NCBI GenBank assembly: GCA_049650345.1
Contig: JBARZY010000042.1
Coordinates: 1-59,974, forward strand
DNA length: 59,974 bases
Reading direction: 5' to 3'
Source of the DNA: Glaciecola sp049650345
GTDB lineage: Bacteria; Pseudomonadota; Gammaproteobacteria; Enterobacterales; Alteromonadaceae
How positions within the stretch are numbered: position 1 is the first letter of the stretch; every line of letters starts with the position of its first letter. The translations under genes and the position numbers were made by a program. Below are positions 18,680 through 28,512 of the stretch, one piece after another. A model generated the notes under the pieces. The model had not been told where the DNA came from. It made no database searches and was given only the letters and a program-made list of their open reading frames with translations.

Positions 18680-19554
18680 TGCAACACATCACAATATTAG
18701 ACGGCGGTATGGGGCAAGAGTTATTGCGCAGAAGTGCTCGTCCCGCTACGCCAATGTGGTCAGCTGACATTATGCTAAACGAGCCCGCGTTAGTGAAGCA
18801 GTTACACCTAGATTTTATTCATGCTGGGGCTAGAGTGATTACGCTAAATACCTATACGGCAACACCTTCGCGCTTAACTCGAGAAAATCATTTGGCTGAT
18901 TTAGCGCAGCTCCATAAAAGCGCGATGCAAGCAGCTAGCGATGCGGTTGAGGTGTCGGGCATTGATGAGGTCAAAATAGCAGGTTGCTTACCTCCCTTGG
19001 TTGCCAGTTATAAAAGTGAAGCGGCCTTAAGTTTTGCGCGTTCGCTAACAGAGTATCGCCAGTTGGTTGCCTTACAAAATCCTGCCAGTGATATATTTAT
19101 TTGTGAAACCATGTCGTCGATAACCGAGGCAAGCGCAGCTTGTGTGGCGGCGAAAGAAAGTGGTAAGCCGGTGTGGCTAGCGTTGTCAGTAAAAGACGAC
19201 AACAGCCAGCAATTACGCAGTGGAGAGGCCCTGTCGGTAGCACTGAAAGAGTTGGCTCAATATCAGCCCGATGCTGTGTTACTTAATTGCAGCAAACCTG
19301 AAGCCATTGACGCATGCTGGCCAATAATGCAACAGTCTAATTTTGTATTGGGTGCTTATGCCAATGGGTTCACGTCAGTCGAAACCTTGTTTCCAGGAGA
19401 CACCGTAGAGCACTTGCAAACACGAAAAGATTTAACGCCACAAGCGTATGCTGATAAAGCGCAAGGTTGGATTGAACAAGGCGCGACTATTGTTGGCGGA
19501 TGTTGTGAAATTGGGCCTGCACATATTGCGCAGTTGACCAAACAAATTGTATAA
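18679..19554 (+). CDS. Homocysteine S-methyltransferase family protein
   Basis: A 291-residue TIM-barrel enzyme of the zinc-dependent homocysteine S-methyltransferase family (MmuM/BHMT-like). The N-terminal ILDGGMGQELLRR is typical. The zinc ligands are visible as Cys204 (LLNCSKPEAI) and Cys275-Cys276 (GGCCEIGP). It transfers a methyl group from S-methylmethionine or a similar donor to homocysteine, giving methionine. The exact donor cannot be read from sequence. The start overlaps the stop of the secreted protein (TAATG). A terminator follows. Confidence 0.9.
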   Translation: MQHITILDGGMGQELLRRSARPATPMWSADIMLNEPALVKQLHLDFIHAGARVITLNTYTATPSRLTRENHLADLAQLHKSAMQAASDAVEVSGIDEVKIAGCLPPLVASYKSEAALSFARSLTEYRQLVALQNPASDIFICETMSSITEASAACVAAKESGKPVWLALSVKDDNSQQLRSGEALSVALKELAQYQPDAVLLNCSKPEAIDACWPIMQQSNFVLGAYANGFTSVETLFPGDTVEHLQTRKDLTPQAYADKAQGWIEQGATIVGGCCEIGPAHIAQLTKQIV

Positions 19555-19576
19555 GCGTTAGGCAAATCTAAGACAT

Positions 19577-19610
19577 AAAAAACCACCCATGTACGAGGGT
19601 GGTTTTGTTT
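19577..19610. terminator. Bidirectional terminator
   Basis: AAACCACCC (19580-19588) pairs with GGGTGGTTT (19597-19605) across an 8-base loop. A-rich and T-rich flanks lie on the two sides. It sits between the convergent methyltransferase and katG genes. Confidence 0.85.
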
Positions 19611-19637
19611 AACAGCGTTTACTATTATGTTAGTTTG

Positions 19638-21848
19638 CTAGTTCACATCAAAGCGATCTGCATTCATTACTTTTGTCCATGCTTTCACAAAGTCGCGTGC
19701 AAATTTTTCATTGGCATCGCTTTGTGCATACACTTCAGCAATGGCACGAAGCTGTGAATTGGCACCAAATACCAAATCGGCGCGACTCGCGTTCGCTAAC
19801 ACATCACCTGATGAACGGCATTTACCGATAAAGGTTTGTGCCTGTTCACCTTGTGGCTGCCACTCAATATCGGGGCGTAACACGTTAACAAAGAAGCTAG
19901 TGTTTATTTGTGCTTGTTGCGGTCCAAATAAACCTAAGTTCGTGTTGTTGTAGTTAGCCCCTATAGAGCGCATTCCGCCTACTAATACAGCCATCTCTGG
20001 TGCACTTAACTTTAACAGTTGCGCCTTGTCTAGCAGCAACTCTTCAGTTGGCACTGAGTACGCTTTTTTGCTGTAGTTTCTAAAGCCGTCAGCAATAGGC
20101 TCTAGCACAGCAAACGATTCTACATCTGTGTCTTCATCAAAGGCATCAACACGGCCAGGTGTGAATGGTACATCTATATCAAACCCAGCATTATCCAATG
20201 CTTTTGCTATGCCTACGGTTCCGCCAAGCACAATTAGGTCAGCGATAGACACTTGTTTGTTATCGCTTTGATTGTCATTAAACCGAGTTTGTATGTCGGT
20301 ATACACTGCAATGACTTTAGCCAACTGCTCTGGTTGATTTACCTCCCAGTCTTTTTGAGGGGCTAAACGGATACGTGCACCATTAGCACCGCCTCTTGCA
20401 TCTGAGCCACGGAAGGTAGAAGCTGATGACCATGCGGTGTATACCAGTTCTTGTACGCTTAATTCGCTACTTGCAATATCTTGCTTTAATGACGCAACGT
20501 CGGCTTCATTAATGGTTGTGTAATCAACAACCGGTAATGGGTCTTGCCAAATTAAATCTTCAGCTGGTACTTCGCTACCTAAATAACGCGCCTTTGGCCC
20601 CATGTCGCGGTGAGTCAGTTTAAACCATGCTCTGGCAAAGGCATCGGCAAATTCCTCAGGATTCTTGTGAAAATGCTCCGAAATTTTACGGTACTCTGGG
20701 TCCACTTTCATTGCCATGTCAGCGGTGGTCATCATCAAACCTACTGGTATTGAGTCATCTTCAGCATCGGGTGCGTGGTGCTCTTTGCTTAGGCCCACTG
20801 CCTGCCATTGATACGCACCTGCTGGGCTTTTGGTTAGCTCCCACTCGTAACCTAGCAATACATTAAAGTAGCTCATGTCCCATGTAGTTGGGGTGTACGT
20901 CCATGCGCCTTCAATGCCGCTGGTAATGGTATTGCGACCTACGCCATTTTTGTAGCCACTTTTCCAGCCTAAGCCCATTTGCTCCATTGGCGCTGCTTCT
21001 GGCTCTGGTCCAAGGTTGCTGTCGGGGGCTGCGCCGTGCGCTTTACCAAAGGTGTGTCCACCCGCAGTTAGAGCAACGGTTTCGTAGTCATTCATCGCCA
21101 TGCGAGCAAAAGTTTCGCGTACGTCTTTGGCTGAGGCTAATGGATCTGGGTTGCCATCTGGCCCTTCAGGATTAACATAAATTAAGCCCATTTGTACCGC
21201 AGCAAGAGGCGCTTCAAGTTCACGGTCATTACTATAACGAGTATTGCCTAACCATGTTTTTTCGGTGCCCCAATAAATGTCTTCTTCAGGAGCGTAAATG
21301 TCTTCACGACCACCACCAAAACCAAACGTGGGTAAGCCCATTGATTCAATTGCCACATTACCCGTTAAAATGAATAAATCGGCCCATGATATTTGGTTGC
21401 CGTACTTTTGCTTGATTGGCCACAATAAACGGCGTGCTTTATCTAAGTTACCATTGTCTGGCCAGCTATTGAGTGGTGAAAAACGCTGATTGCCGGTTGA
21501 TGCGCCGCCTCTGCCGTCAGACTCACGATAGGTACCAGCTGCGTGCCAAGCCATTCTTATCATAAATGGTCCGTAGTGACCATAATCGGCCGGCCACCAA
21601 TCTTGAGAGTTGGTAAGCAGCGCTTGAATATCTTGTTTTACGGCGGGTAAATCTAACTGATTAAACGCATCTTTATATGAAAAATTGTCGTCCATGGGAT
21701 TTGATTGCGCACTGTGTTGATGCAAAATGCCAATGTTCAATTGGTTTGGCCACCAGTCGATATTCTTAGTGCTATTGCCACCCAATGTGGTGTTTGCTCC
21801 GTGCATAAAAGGACATTGTCCCGCTGATTCTTTAGATGAATGTTGCAT
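19638..21848 (-). CDS. katG: Catalase-peroxidase KatG
   Basis: A 736-residue bifunctional heme catalase-peroxidase of usual full length. Distal residues Arg98, Trp101 and His102 (IRMAWHAAGTYR), and the Trp101-Tyr224-Met250 trio that forms the family's covalent adduct, are all present (LIYVNPEGPDG; RMAMND). The proximal heme ligand is His265 in TAGGHTFGKAHG. The C-terminal, catalytically silent duplicated peroxidase domain is complete. There is no signal peptide, so it is cytoplasmic. It removes hydrogen peroxide. GAGGAAAA precedes the ATG. It is divergent from a TonB receptor; no ahp or oxyR gene is adjacent. Confidence 0.98.
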   Translation of the reverse strand: MQHSSKESAGQCPFMHGANTTLGGNSTKNIDWWPNQLNIGILHQHSAQSNPMDDNFSYKDAFNQLDLPAVKQDIQALLTNSQDWWPADYGHYGPFMIRMAWHAAGTYRESDGRGGASTGNQRFSPLNSWPDNGNLDKARRLLWPIKQKYGNQISWADLFILTGNVAIESMGLPTFGFGGGREDIYAPEEDIYWGTEKTWLGNTRYSNDRELEAPLAAVQMGLIYVNPEGPDGNPDPLASAKDVRETFARMAMNDYETVALTAGGHTFGKAHGAAPDSNLGPEPEAAPMEQMGLGWKSGYKNGVGRNTITSGIEGAWTYTPTTWDMSYFNVLLGYEWELTKSPAGAYQWQAVGLSKEHHAPDAEDDSIPVGLMMTTADMAMKVDPEYRKISEHFHKNPEEFADAFARAWFKLTHRDMGPKARYLGSEVPAEDLIWQDPLPVVDYTTINEADVASLKQDIASSELSVQELVYTAWSSASTFRGSDARGGANGARIRLAPQKDWEVNQPEQLAKVIAVYTDIQTRFNDNQSDNKQVSIADLIVLGGTVGIAKALDNAGFDIDVPFTPGRVDAFDEDTDVESFAVLEPIADGFRNYSKKAYSVPTEELLLDKAQLLKLSAPEMAVLVGGMRSIGANYNNTNLGLFGPQQAQINTSFFVNVLRPDIEWQPQGEQAQTFIGKCRSSGDVLANASRADLVFGANSQLRAIAEVYAQSDANEKFARDFVKAWTKVMNADRFDVN

Positions 21849-22203
21849 GTATTTTTCCTCGCAAACTGAGTTACTCAGAGGTGATTATTTGCACCCGCTG
21901 ATATATTGTTGACGCTTTAATGGTATAGATCGCCTGTGCAAACTTACAACGAATTAAAACAATCATGGCAATCAGTTTTTACGATACAAATCACCTGACT
22001 TTTTAAATATCGTCTACACACGCTCGACTTTAGTCTTATGCCTATCCATTTGTTTTTACTACAACTAAATTGTAAAAAGTTATAATTTAGACTATCCAAA
22101 CATTCACTTATGTATATACTCGCAGTGTCTGCTTGGTAAACAGACGCAACCAGTTTGCAAATGATTTTGCAGCTTATACACACAACAAAAAGAAGGGAAA
22201 ATA
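21849..22203. promoter_or_regulatory. Divergent katG / TonB-receptor promoter region
   Basis: 355 bp with no credible gene; a 94-codon minus-strand frame here has no family features. The notable element is an imperfect inverted repeat at 22065-22090 with CTAAATT at one end and AATTTAG at the other (arms match at 9 of 10 positions). It lies about 115 bp before the receptor start and could be an operator. No clear Fur box or OxyR site was identified by eye. Confidence 0.4.
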
Positions 22204-24600
22204 ATGTCACACACACATTACGCAACATTTAAGAAAAGCCTCCTTTGTTTAACTATCAGCAGTTTATTTTGTGCGCCAGTTTTTGCGCAAACCAATGCTA
22301 ATGAAGATGAAGAAGTAGAAAAGATTATTGTAACGGCTACAAAACGTAGCTTAGCGATTGAAGACGTACCGTTTTCAATTAACGCACAAACACAACGTGA
22401 TATGGAACGTTCAGGCGCCGACAGTTTAGAAGACGTGGCGCGAAACGTTGCTAGCGTATCTATTCAAAATTTAGGTCCAGGCCAAAGCCAAGTATCTATG
22501 CGCGGCGTTTCGGCAGGCCAAATTGTGCGTGACCAACCCGGCGTAAAAGAGCAAGTGGGTGTGTATTTAGACGAAAGCGTTATTTCGCTTTCGTTGTTTA
22601 CGCCTGACCTAGACTTATTTGACCTCAGTCGTGTTGAAACCCTACGAGGTCCACAAGGCACCTTATTTGGCTCAGGCTCAATCGGCGGCACCTTGCGTTA
22701 TATTACTAACCAACCTGAAATGGATGTTTTTGAAGGTAAAGTAGAAGCGAACATTCATTCGGTTGCCGACGGTGATTACGGCAATCACGTAAAGGGCATG
22801 GTAAATGTTCCTTTGGTTGACGATACACTGGCCATGCGAGCAGTAGCATACCGTACAGGATATGCTGGATTTATTGATGCTTTTGGTGAAGGTGGCACAG
22901 TAAAAGAAGACGTAAATGATGGTTCAAGAACCGGCGGTCGGGTGTCGTTACTGTATACGCCAAATGAGCAACTAAGCATCACCCCGCGTTTGATTTTTCA
23001 AAACATTAGTACTAGTGGTGCCAATCGCCAAGAAGTATTTAACGTGTTTGCCAACCCATTTACTACCACACGCCCCGCTTACAACTTAGGCGAGCGTCAG
23101 CAGTATTTGTTGCTTGAAGAAGGCTTTGAAGACGATACCTTAATTGCAGATGTTACCGCGGCTTACGAGACCGACGTAGCCGATATCACTTTTGTATACA
23201 GCTACACCGACCGCGATATACTTATGAGCCGCGATGCAAGTGCATTAACCGGCAGTGTTAGTATTGATTTAGGCTTTGCTGATGAGGCCGTATTGTTACC
23301 TTCTAACTTGCTTGACCGCACTGAAGTACAACAAGATACTTTTGAGTTACGGGCTGCTTCTAACCAAGATGGCCCATTGCAATGGATTGTAGGTGCGTTT
23401 TCATCTAACACCGAGCGTACTTATTCGCAGCGTTTACCTACACCAGGTTATGACGCGGCCACCGACGCAGCGTTGGGTGCAGGCACTGCTGCTGCCGTAG
23501 CTAACGGTTATATGGCTAATTCACCATACAATGCTGACTTACCGTACGACCTAGAGCAACTGGCTATTTTTGGTGAGGTTAATTATGCGTTCACCGACAA
23601 GTTGCTAGTTACTGCGGGTAGTCGTTGGTATGACTACGATGAAACACGTCGCTTTACCACAGGCGGTTTATTTTCAAACGGTGATGATCAAACCGACGCC
23701 ACCACGTCAGATGGTTTTACCTCGCGCGTAATTGCCCAATATGCGGTTAGCGACAGCGTGAATGTAAATGCACAAGTGGCACAAGGTTTCCGTTTAGGCG
23801 GCGTAAACGACCCTCTTAACGAAGGTTTGTGTAACGCGCAAGATTTAGCGGTGTTTGGTGGTTTCCAAGATTATGAAGATGAAACCCTAACAAACTACGA
23901 GCTAGGTGTTAAGTCGTCAGGTAGAGGATGGAGTGCTAACGTATCGGCATTTTATACCGACATTGAAGACTTACAAGTCACGCTTGATGCTGGTTCGTGC
24001 TCGTCACGTATTTCTTTCAACGTGCCAAAAGCGAATACCCAAGGTATTGAGTTTGAAGTGACTCGTCAATTTACGCCTAATTTGTTTGCGTCATTTGCCG
24101 GTAGTTTCTTAAGTGCTGAATTTGGCTCTACTGTATTAGACAGTAATGGCGCAGTGTTAGGCGGTGTTGAAGACGGTAACCGTTTGGCTTCTGTACCTGA
24201 TACCTCGTTTGCAGTTTCTACTACCTATGAGTTTGACCAGCCAGTATTAGGTTCATCTAGTACCTATGTACAAGGTTCATTTCAATACGTAGGCGATCGC
24301 ATTACGCAACCTAGTGACCAAGTTGCTGGTGCTGGCGTATTTCAGTCTGGCTTAGCCTTCGGCGGCGCCACCGGTACTGAAACGACAACCGTAGATTTAG
24401 AGCTAGACGCATATAACACGCTTAATTTAAGTGCTGGTTTGGTGTATGACGAGTTTGAAGTATTGGTGTATGCCAATAACTTACTTGATGAAAATGCACT
24501 TTTGTCGTTCGATCGTGAGCGTGGCGGAAGAGCGCGTTTGGGCTATCGTGTTGGTGAGCCTCGTACTGTAGGTGTGACTTTCAGAATGTTCTTTGATTAA
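22204..24600 (+). CDS. TonB-dependent receptor (798 aa)
   Basis: A signal peptide ends at VFAQ-T (about 29). A TonB box (EKIIVTATKR) lies at about 40-49. The plug (about 50-175) contains VSMRGVSAG and the RVETLRGPQGTLFGSGSIGGTLRYIT segment. The beta-barrel ends with the terminal strand VGVTFRMFFD. Plug style and size match the iron- and vitamin-type receptors of marine gammaproteobacteria, but the ligand is unknown. AAGGGA precedes the ATG. It is a single-gene unit closed by a terminator, divergent from katG; iron uptake beside a heme enzyme is possible but unproven. Confidence 0.93.
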   Translation: MSHTHYATFKKSLLCLTISSLFCAPVFAQTNANEDEEVEKIIVTATKRSLAIEDVPFSINAQTQRDMERSGADSLEDVARNVASVSIQNLGPGQSQVSMRGVSAGQIVRDQPGVKEQVGVYLDESVISLSLFTPDLDLFDLSRVETLRGPQGTLFGSGSIGGTLRYITNQPEMDVFEGKVEANIHSVADGDYGNHVKGMVNVPLVDDTLAMRAVAYRTGYAGFIDAFGEGGTVKEDVNDGSRTGGRVSLLYTPNEQLSITPRLIFQNISTSGANRQEVFNVFANPFTTTRPAYNLGERQQYLLLEEGFEDDTLIADVTAAYETDVADITFVYSYTDRDILMSRDASALTGSVSIDLGFADEAVLLPSNLLDRTEVQQDTFELRAASNQDGPLQWIVGAFSSNTERTYSQRLPTPGYDAATDAALGAGTAAAVANGYMANSPYNADLPYDLEQLAIFGEVNYAFTDKLLVTAGSRWYDYDETRRFTTGGLFSNGDDQTDATTSDGFTSRVIAQYAVSDSVNVNAQVAQGFRLGGVNDPLNEGLCNAQDLAVFGGFQDYEDETLTNYELGVKSSGRGWSANVSAFYTDIEDLQVTLDAGSCSSRISFNVPKANTQGIEFEVTRQFTPNLFASFAGSFLSAEFGSTVLDSNGAVLGGVEDGNRLASVPDTSFAVSTTYEFDQPVLGSSSTYVQGSFQYVGDRITQPSDQVAGAGVFQSGLAFGGATGTETTTVDLELDAYNTLNLSAGLVYDEFEVLVYANNLLDENALLSFDRERGGRARLGYRVGEPRTVGVTFRMFFD

Positions 24601-24628
24601 TCATGTAAGCTGATTGTTTCAAAACTGA

Positions 24629-24664
24629 AAAAGGCATTGTTAGCAGTAACAATGCCTTTTTTGT
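24629..24664 (+). terminator. Terminator of the 798-aa TonB receptor gene
   Basis: AAAAGGCATTGTTA (24629-24642) pairs perfectly with TAACAATGCCTTTT (24647-24660) around a 4-base loop, followed by T residues. It is a classic rho-independent terminator. Confidence 0.9.
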
Positions 24665-24790
24665 TTTTACCGTACTAGTGAAACCTACGACCAAGCGCGT
24701 AGACGTTTTTGTTAGAAATTGACTTACTTTTTTCATATACATTGTTACTGTATGACAACTTATTTACAAACCAACAAAAAGGGTGGAGCC

Positions 24791-25771
24791 ATGCCTCAAG
24801 CGATACAAATTACTAACCCCGATGGCGTTTATCAAGCCGCATTAACCGACATAACCGAAGCACCTTTAGAATCGGGCCAAGTGCGAATTAAAGTAGCATT
24901 TAGTACCATTAACTATAAAGATGCTTTAGCGATTACTGGCAAAGGCAAGATTATTCGCGATTTCCCTATGACTCCTGGTATAGATTGTGTGGGCACAGTT
25001 ACAGAAACCGCCAGTGACGCCTTTGCAGAAGGCGATACCGTGGTATTAAACGGTTTTGGTTGCGGCGAACGTTTTCATGGTGGCCTTACCCAATCAGCTA
25101 TCGTGAATGCTGATCACCTTATTGCCCTGCCTAAAGGTATTAGTGAACGCCATGCAATGATGCTAGGTACTGCTGGCTACACCGCAATGCTATGCGTTAG
25201 TGCTTTACAACAAGCAGGAGTTACACCAGAGCAAGGCGAAGTGCTTGTTACTGGCGCAAATGGCGGTGTGGGTACCGTATCAGTTATGTTGTTAAGTGCA
25301 CTTGGTTATACCGTTGTGGCGTCTACCGGCAGGGTAGAAGAGAGTGAATTTTTAACGGGTTTAGGCGCTAGCGCTGTTATTCATCGTGATGAACTTAACG
25401 CACCAGGTAAACCTTTAGCAAAAGAGCGCTGGGCCGGCGTGGTTGATTCGCTCGGTAGTCATACACTAGCAAATGCATGTGCATCAACAAAATATGGCGG
25501 TGCAGTAGCAGCGTGTGGCTTAGCGCAAGGCATGGACTTCCCATCCAGCGTGGCACCGTTTATATTACGTGGAGTAAAATTATTGGGTATCGATTCAGTA
25601 TATCGCCCAATAGCTGACCGCGAGCAAGCGTGGAAGCAACTTGCCGAGCTAATCGATGTAGATAAGTTAGCAGAGTTATCAACCGCCATTAGTATGGATG
25701 AAGTTATCGACACTGCCTCTCAGCTACTTGCTGGTAAAGTAAGAGGTAGAGTTGTGGTGGAAATGTCGTGA
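24791..25771 (+). CDS. acuI: AcuI/YhdH-type acryloyl-CoA reductase
   Basis: A 326-residue medium-chain dehydrogenase/reductase of the YhdH/AcuI group. The N-terminal half contains FSTINYKDALAITGKG and FPMTPGIDCVGTV, and the NADPH loop is GANGGVGT (155-162). The family reduces acryloyl-CoA to propionyl-CoA and detoxifies acrylate, for example from DMSP breakdown, which would suit a marine host. The frame is open from 24719, but the ATG at 24791 follows GGTGGAG at proper distance and starts where homologues do. The next gene overlaps its stop (TGATG). No other DMSP gene is present. Confidence 0.88.
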   Translation: MPQAIQITNPDGVYQAALTDITEAPLESGQVRIKVAFSTINYKDALAITGKGKIIRDFPMTPGIDCVGTVTETASDAFAEGDTVVLNGFGCGERFHGGLTQSAIVNADHLIALPKGISERHAMMLGTAGYTAMLCVSALQQAGVTPEQGEVLVTGANGGVGTVSVMLLSALGYTVVASTGRVEESEFLTGLGASAVIHRDELNAPGKPLAKERWAGVVDSLGSHTLANACASTKYGGAVAACGLAQGMDFPSSVAPFILRGVKLLGIDSVYRPIADREQAWKQLAELIDVDKLAELSTAISMDEVIDTASQLLAGKVRGRVVVEMS

Positions 25772-26265
25772 TGAAATCTCTACAGCTCTTTTTCACTGTG
25801 GCGCTAATTGCCGTCAATATATCGAATAGCAGGGCTAACTCTGAGGTTGTCAGGTTGTCTGAGCCTGTGGCAAAAGATGCCTCTACCGAAACGTTTGGCG
25901 ATAAATTGAATACCAATTTGCCAAAAGTAAGTTTGTCTATGTTGGTAGAAAACGCCCAAACATACACAAACACGCCTTTTTTGGTAGAGACCAAAATAGC
26001 GAAGGTGTGTCAAAAGAAGGGCTGTTTTTTTATTGCTCAACAAGGCGAACACGTTTTGCGTGTTGCCTTTAAAGACTATGGCTTTTTTATACCAAGTGAC
26101 TCAGGCGGGAAAACTATTTTGTTAAATGGCGTGCTGTTGCGCAAGTCACTCAGTAATGAGCAAGCGACACACTTCAATGAAGATTTAAAAGACAATTCAG
26201 TGACGCTGCAAGCTGGCGATGTTTATGAAATCGTAGCAAGCAGCGTAAAAATACCCTTAGTATAA
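25771..26265 (+). CDS. Exported DUF4920-like protein
   Basis: A 164-residue protein with a signal peptide (ending near SRA-NS) and a small beta-rich domain. The segment KIAKVCQKKGCFFIA, with two cysteines and a K-G-C turn, followed by VLRVAFKDYGFFIP, matches the DUF4920 family as I remember it. The function is unknown; the cysteines could bind a metal. The ATG at 25771 overlaps the stop of acuI by one base. A GTG one codon earlier is also possible. Confidence 0.7.
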   Translation: MKSLQLFFTVALIAVNISNSRANSEVVRLSEPVAKDASTETFGDKLNTNLPKVSLSMLVENAQTYTNTPFLVETKIAKVCQKKGCFFIAQQGEHVLRVAFKDYGFFIPSDSGGKTILLNGVLLRKSLSNEQATHFNEDLKDNSVTLQAGDVYEIVASSVKIPLV

Positions 26266-26271
26266 TTGCTA

Positions 26272-28209
26272 CTAATTGTTAATCAGTAACCACATTACTT
26301 GAAGCGGTGCTAACGTGATGTGGTTATTGTTTACGTCAATTTCGGCGCCACTAATCAAGTCGTTAGCTGTGTTGCTCCCCACACCTACAACCGCATTACT
26401 AAACAGAACCTGCTGGCGTTCACTGAAATTACACAGAGCGACCAAACGAGTTGATGGCGCATTGCTATCGCTTCGTTTATAAGCAAACACGTGCTCGTTA
26501 CCCGAATCAATAATGGTTGTGATGCCTGAGCCAAATATTGGACGTGTTTTACGTTGTGTAATCATGGATTTCAAGCCTTGGGCAATGGCATAAAACGGTG
26601 AAGATTTGACCTCTGCCTGAGCAATATTCTCGTCGGTTACTGCAATACGGTGTACCCATCGCCCATCGTGCTGCTTGCTTGAGTCATGCTCGTAGCTGTA
26701 GTCGTTTAATAAGCCGAGTTCATCACCCGAGTATAATAGTGGCACACCGCCTATACTTAATATAATCGAGTGGATTAACAATATACGCGCAACAGCGTGG
26801 TTTAGTAATACGGGGTCGTTTAAGCGTATTGCTTGCTCTAAACCTGCGAGAGAAGCCAGCGAACCGCATACTCTGCAGTCGCCGTTTACTGGGTTTTCAC
26901 CAAAAGCGACGCCGGTGGCATATGTGCCCTCAAAACGCCCTGTAAAGAAACGGTTTAAAAATTGGCGATGGTCAAAGCTATTAATACCAAGGTTGGCCGC
27001 CACATTGTCATCAAAGGTCCATCCAATATCATCATGACAACGCGCGTAGTTTACCCATTTACAGTCGTCTGATATTGCAAAGCTCTTTTGCATAGAGGCT
27101 GTCAATAACTTGGTTTTACGAGTAGCAACGCTGTTCCAAATAAGTGCCATTAATAAAGGGTTGTACGATAATTCACATTCGTCTTTATCAATGTATTTAA
27201 GCACTTCGTCTGGGTGTACAATGGCCTCTGATTTGAATACCACAGCAGGTGCGACAATTTTTAGACAACGATTAAAGGCCTGAATCAGTGAATGTGCTTT
27301 TGGCTGGTTTTCGCAGTTAGTGCCCATCTCCTTCCAAATAAATGCCAAAGCGTCAAGGCGTAAGGCATCACATCCAATGTTTGCCAAAAATAGCATTTCA
27401 TCGGTAATGGCGTTGAATACTGCCGGGTTACTATAGTTTACGTCCCACTGAAAATTGTTAAAGGTGGTCCATACCCATTTGTTAGCATCAGTATTAAAAG
27501 TGAAATTACCGCGCCTTACTTGCGGGAATATTTCTCTTAAATGAGTTTCATATTGATTAGGAATGTCTTTGTTGTCGAACATCCAATAGTAGTTTTGATA
27601 CTCTACTTCACCTTGTTTGGCTCGCATGGCCCATTCGTGTTCATCAGATGTGTGATTAAACACAAAATCGAGCACCAAATTGATTCCTGCATCGGCCATG
27701 GCATCTGCGAGTTTCTTTAAATCGTTGATGGTGCCGAGTTTAGGATCAACTACCCGATAATCTGATACTGCATAGCCACCATCGCTGTCGCCTTCTGGTG
27801 ATTTGTATAAGGGCATAAGATGCAAATAGGTGATGCCCAAGTCACTCAAATAGGGAATTTTGTCCTGTAGCTTTTGTATGTCGCCGGCAAATAAATCAAC
27901 GTAGCAGGCCATACCAAGCATTTTTTCATCGCCAAACCATACTGGATTCTTTGTCCTGTGAGCATCTTTTTTCTTCTGCTTGCCAGAGCGTTGCTTAAAG
28001 CCTTTAAGTAATACTGAAACTAAATGCTGAACATGATAATAAAAATCATACTGAGTACCGTATACCTCATGTAACAAGCCAAACAGCGGCGTAAAATGCT
28101 GTTCTAAGCGTTTTTCAAATATTTTACTGTCGGCTCTGCTTAATACTGTCATGTCAGTGTTAGCAAGGATTCGTCGCAAGGTTTTGATACTTTCTATTTC
28201 AATATTCAT
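26272..28209 (-). CDS. ams: Amylosucrase (GH13_4)
   Basis: A 645-residue glucosyltransferase that uses sucrose to build alpha-1,4-glucan and release fructose. All GH13 regions are visible: DFVFNHTSDEHEW (181-193), nucleophile Asp286 (DALRLDALAF), acid/base Glu328 (FKSEAIVHPDE) and Asp393 (RCHDDIGW). These coincide with the numbering of Neisseria polysaccharea amylosucrase (286/328/393). The all-helical N-terminal domain (1-85) and C-terminal beta domain are present. There is no signal peptide, so it acts in the cytoplasm. No Shine-Dalgarno sequence is seen; a LacI-type palindrome sits 10-22 bases before the start. It is divergent from the LacI-family gene. Confidence 0.95.
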   Translation of the reverse strand: MNIEIESIKTLRRILANTDMTVLSRADSKIFEKRLEQHFTPLFGLLHEVYGTQYDFYYHVQHLVSVLLKGFKQRSGKQKKKDAHRTKNPVWFGDEKMLGMACYVDLFAGDIQKLQDKIPYLSDLGITYLHLMPLYKSPEGDSDGGYAVSDYRVVDPKLGTINDLKKLADAMADAGINLVLDFVFNHTSDEHEWAMRAKQGEVEYQNYYWMFDNKDIPNQYETHLREIFPQVRRGNFTFNTDANKWVWTTFNNFQWDVNYSNPAVFNAITDEMLFLANIGCDALRLDALAFIWKEMGTNCENQPKAHSLIQAFNRCLKIVAPAVVFKSEAIVHPDEVLKYIDKDECELSYNPLLMALIWNSVATRKTKLLTASMQKSFAISDDCKWVNYARCHDDIGWTFDDNVAANLGINSFDHRQFLNRFFTGRFEGTYATGVAFGENPVNGDCRVCGSLASLAGLEQAIRLNDPVLLNHAVARILLIHSIILSIGGVPLLYSGDELGLLNDYSYEHDSSKQHDGRWVHRIAVTDENIAQAEVKSSPFYAIAQGLKSMITQRKTRPIFGSGITTIIDSGNEHVFAYKRSDSNAPSTRLVALCNFSERQQVLFSNAVVGVGSNTANDLISGAEIDVNNNHITLAPLQVMWLLINN

Positions 28210-28217
28210 AATGGCAA

Positions 28218-28231
28218 ATTAAACGTTTAAG
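28218..28231 (-). promoter_or_regulatory. LacI-type operator before amylosucrase
   Basis: ATTAAACGTTTAAG contains the perfect 12-bp palindrome TTAAACGTTTAA (28219-28230) with the central CG typical of LacI-family operators. It lies 10-22 bases before the amylosucrase start. A site differing at one central base is found before the sugar transporter (36277-36290). Confidence 0.65.
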
Positions 28232-28512
28232 CTTTTATTTTGTACAGGAATATACGGGTTTGCTAGCCTATTTTCAACTTTTTTTAACAGTACATTTACA
28301 ATGCGCTGAGAGCATGGTACATTTCAACTTAATCGTTTTAGACTATTTGGCCGCGAAGCTCTATTCAAGTAACAATGTAAGGCTTTGCATGTTGATGCAC
28401 TTACATTGTATTCAGTACCAACAGCTGTTGGTAGTCATGCAGTTTTCGTCAAATAAATTTAGTAGTGCAAAAAGTTTTGTGTAGTGTGTTGTCTGTTTGA
28501 CAGCATTGAGCT

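Noticed and set aside
21944..22228. 94-codon minus-strand frame between katG and the TonB receptor.
   Set aside because: It overlaps the receptor start, has no family features and lies in promoter DNA.
28260..28484. 74-codon plus-strand frame before the orphan terminator.
   Set aside because: No recognisable domain or Shine-Dalgarno sequence; the composition looks random. A small RNA is a better explanation.
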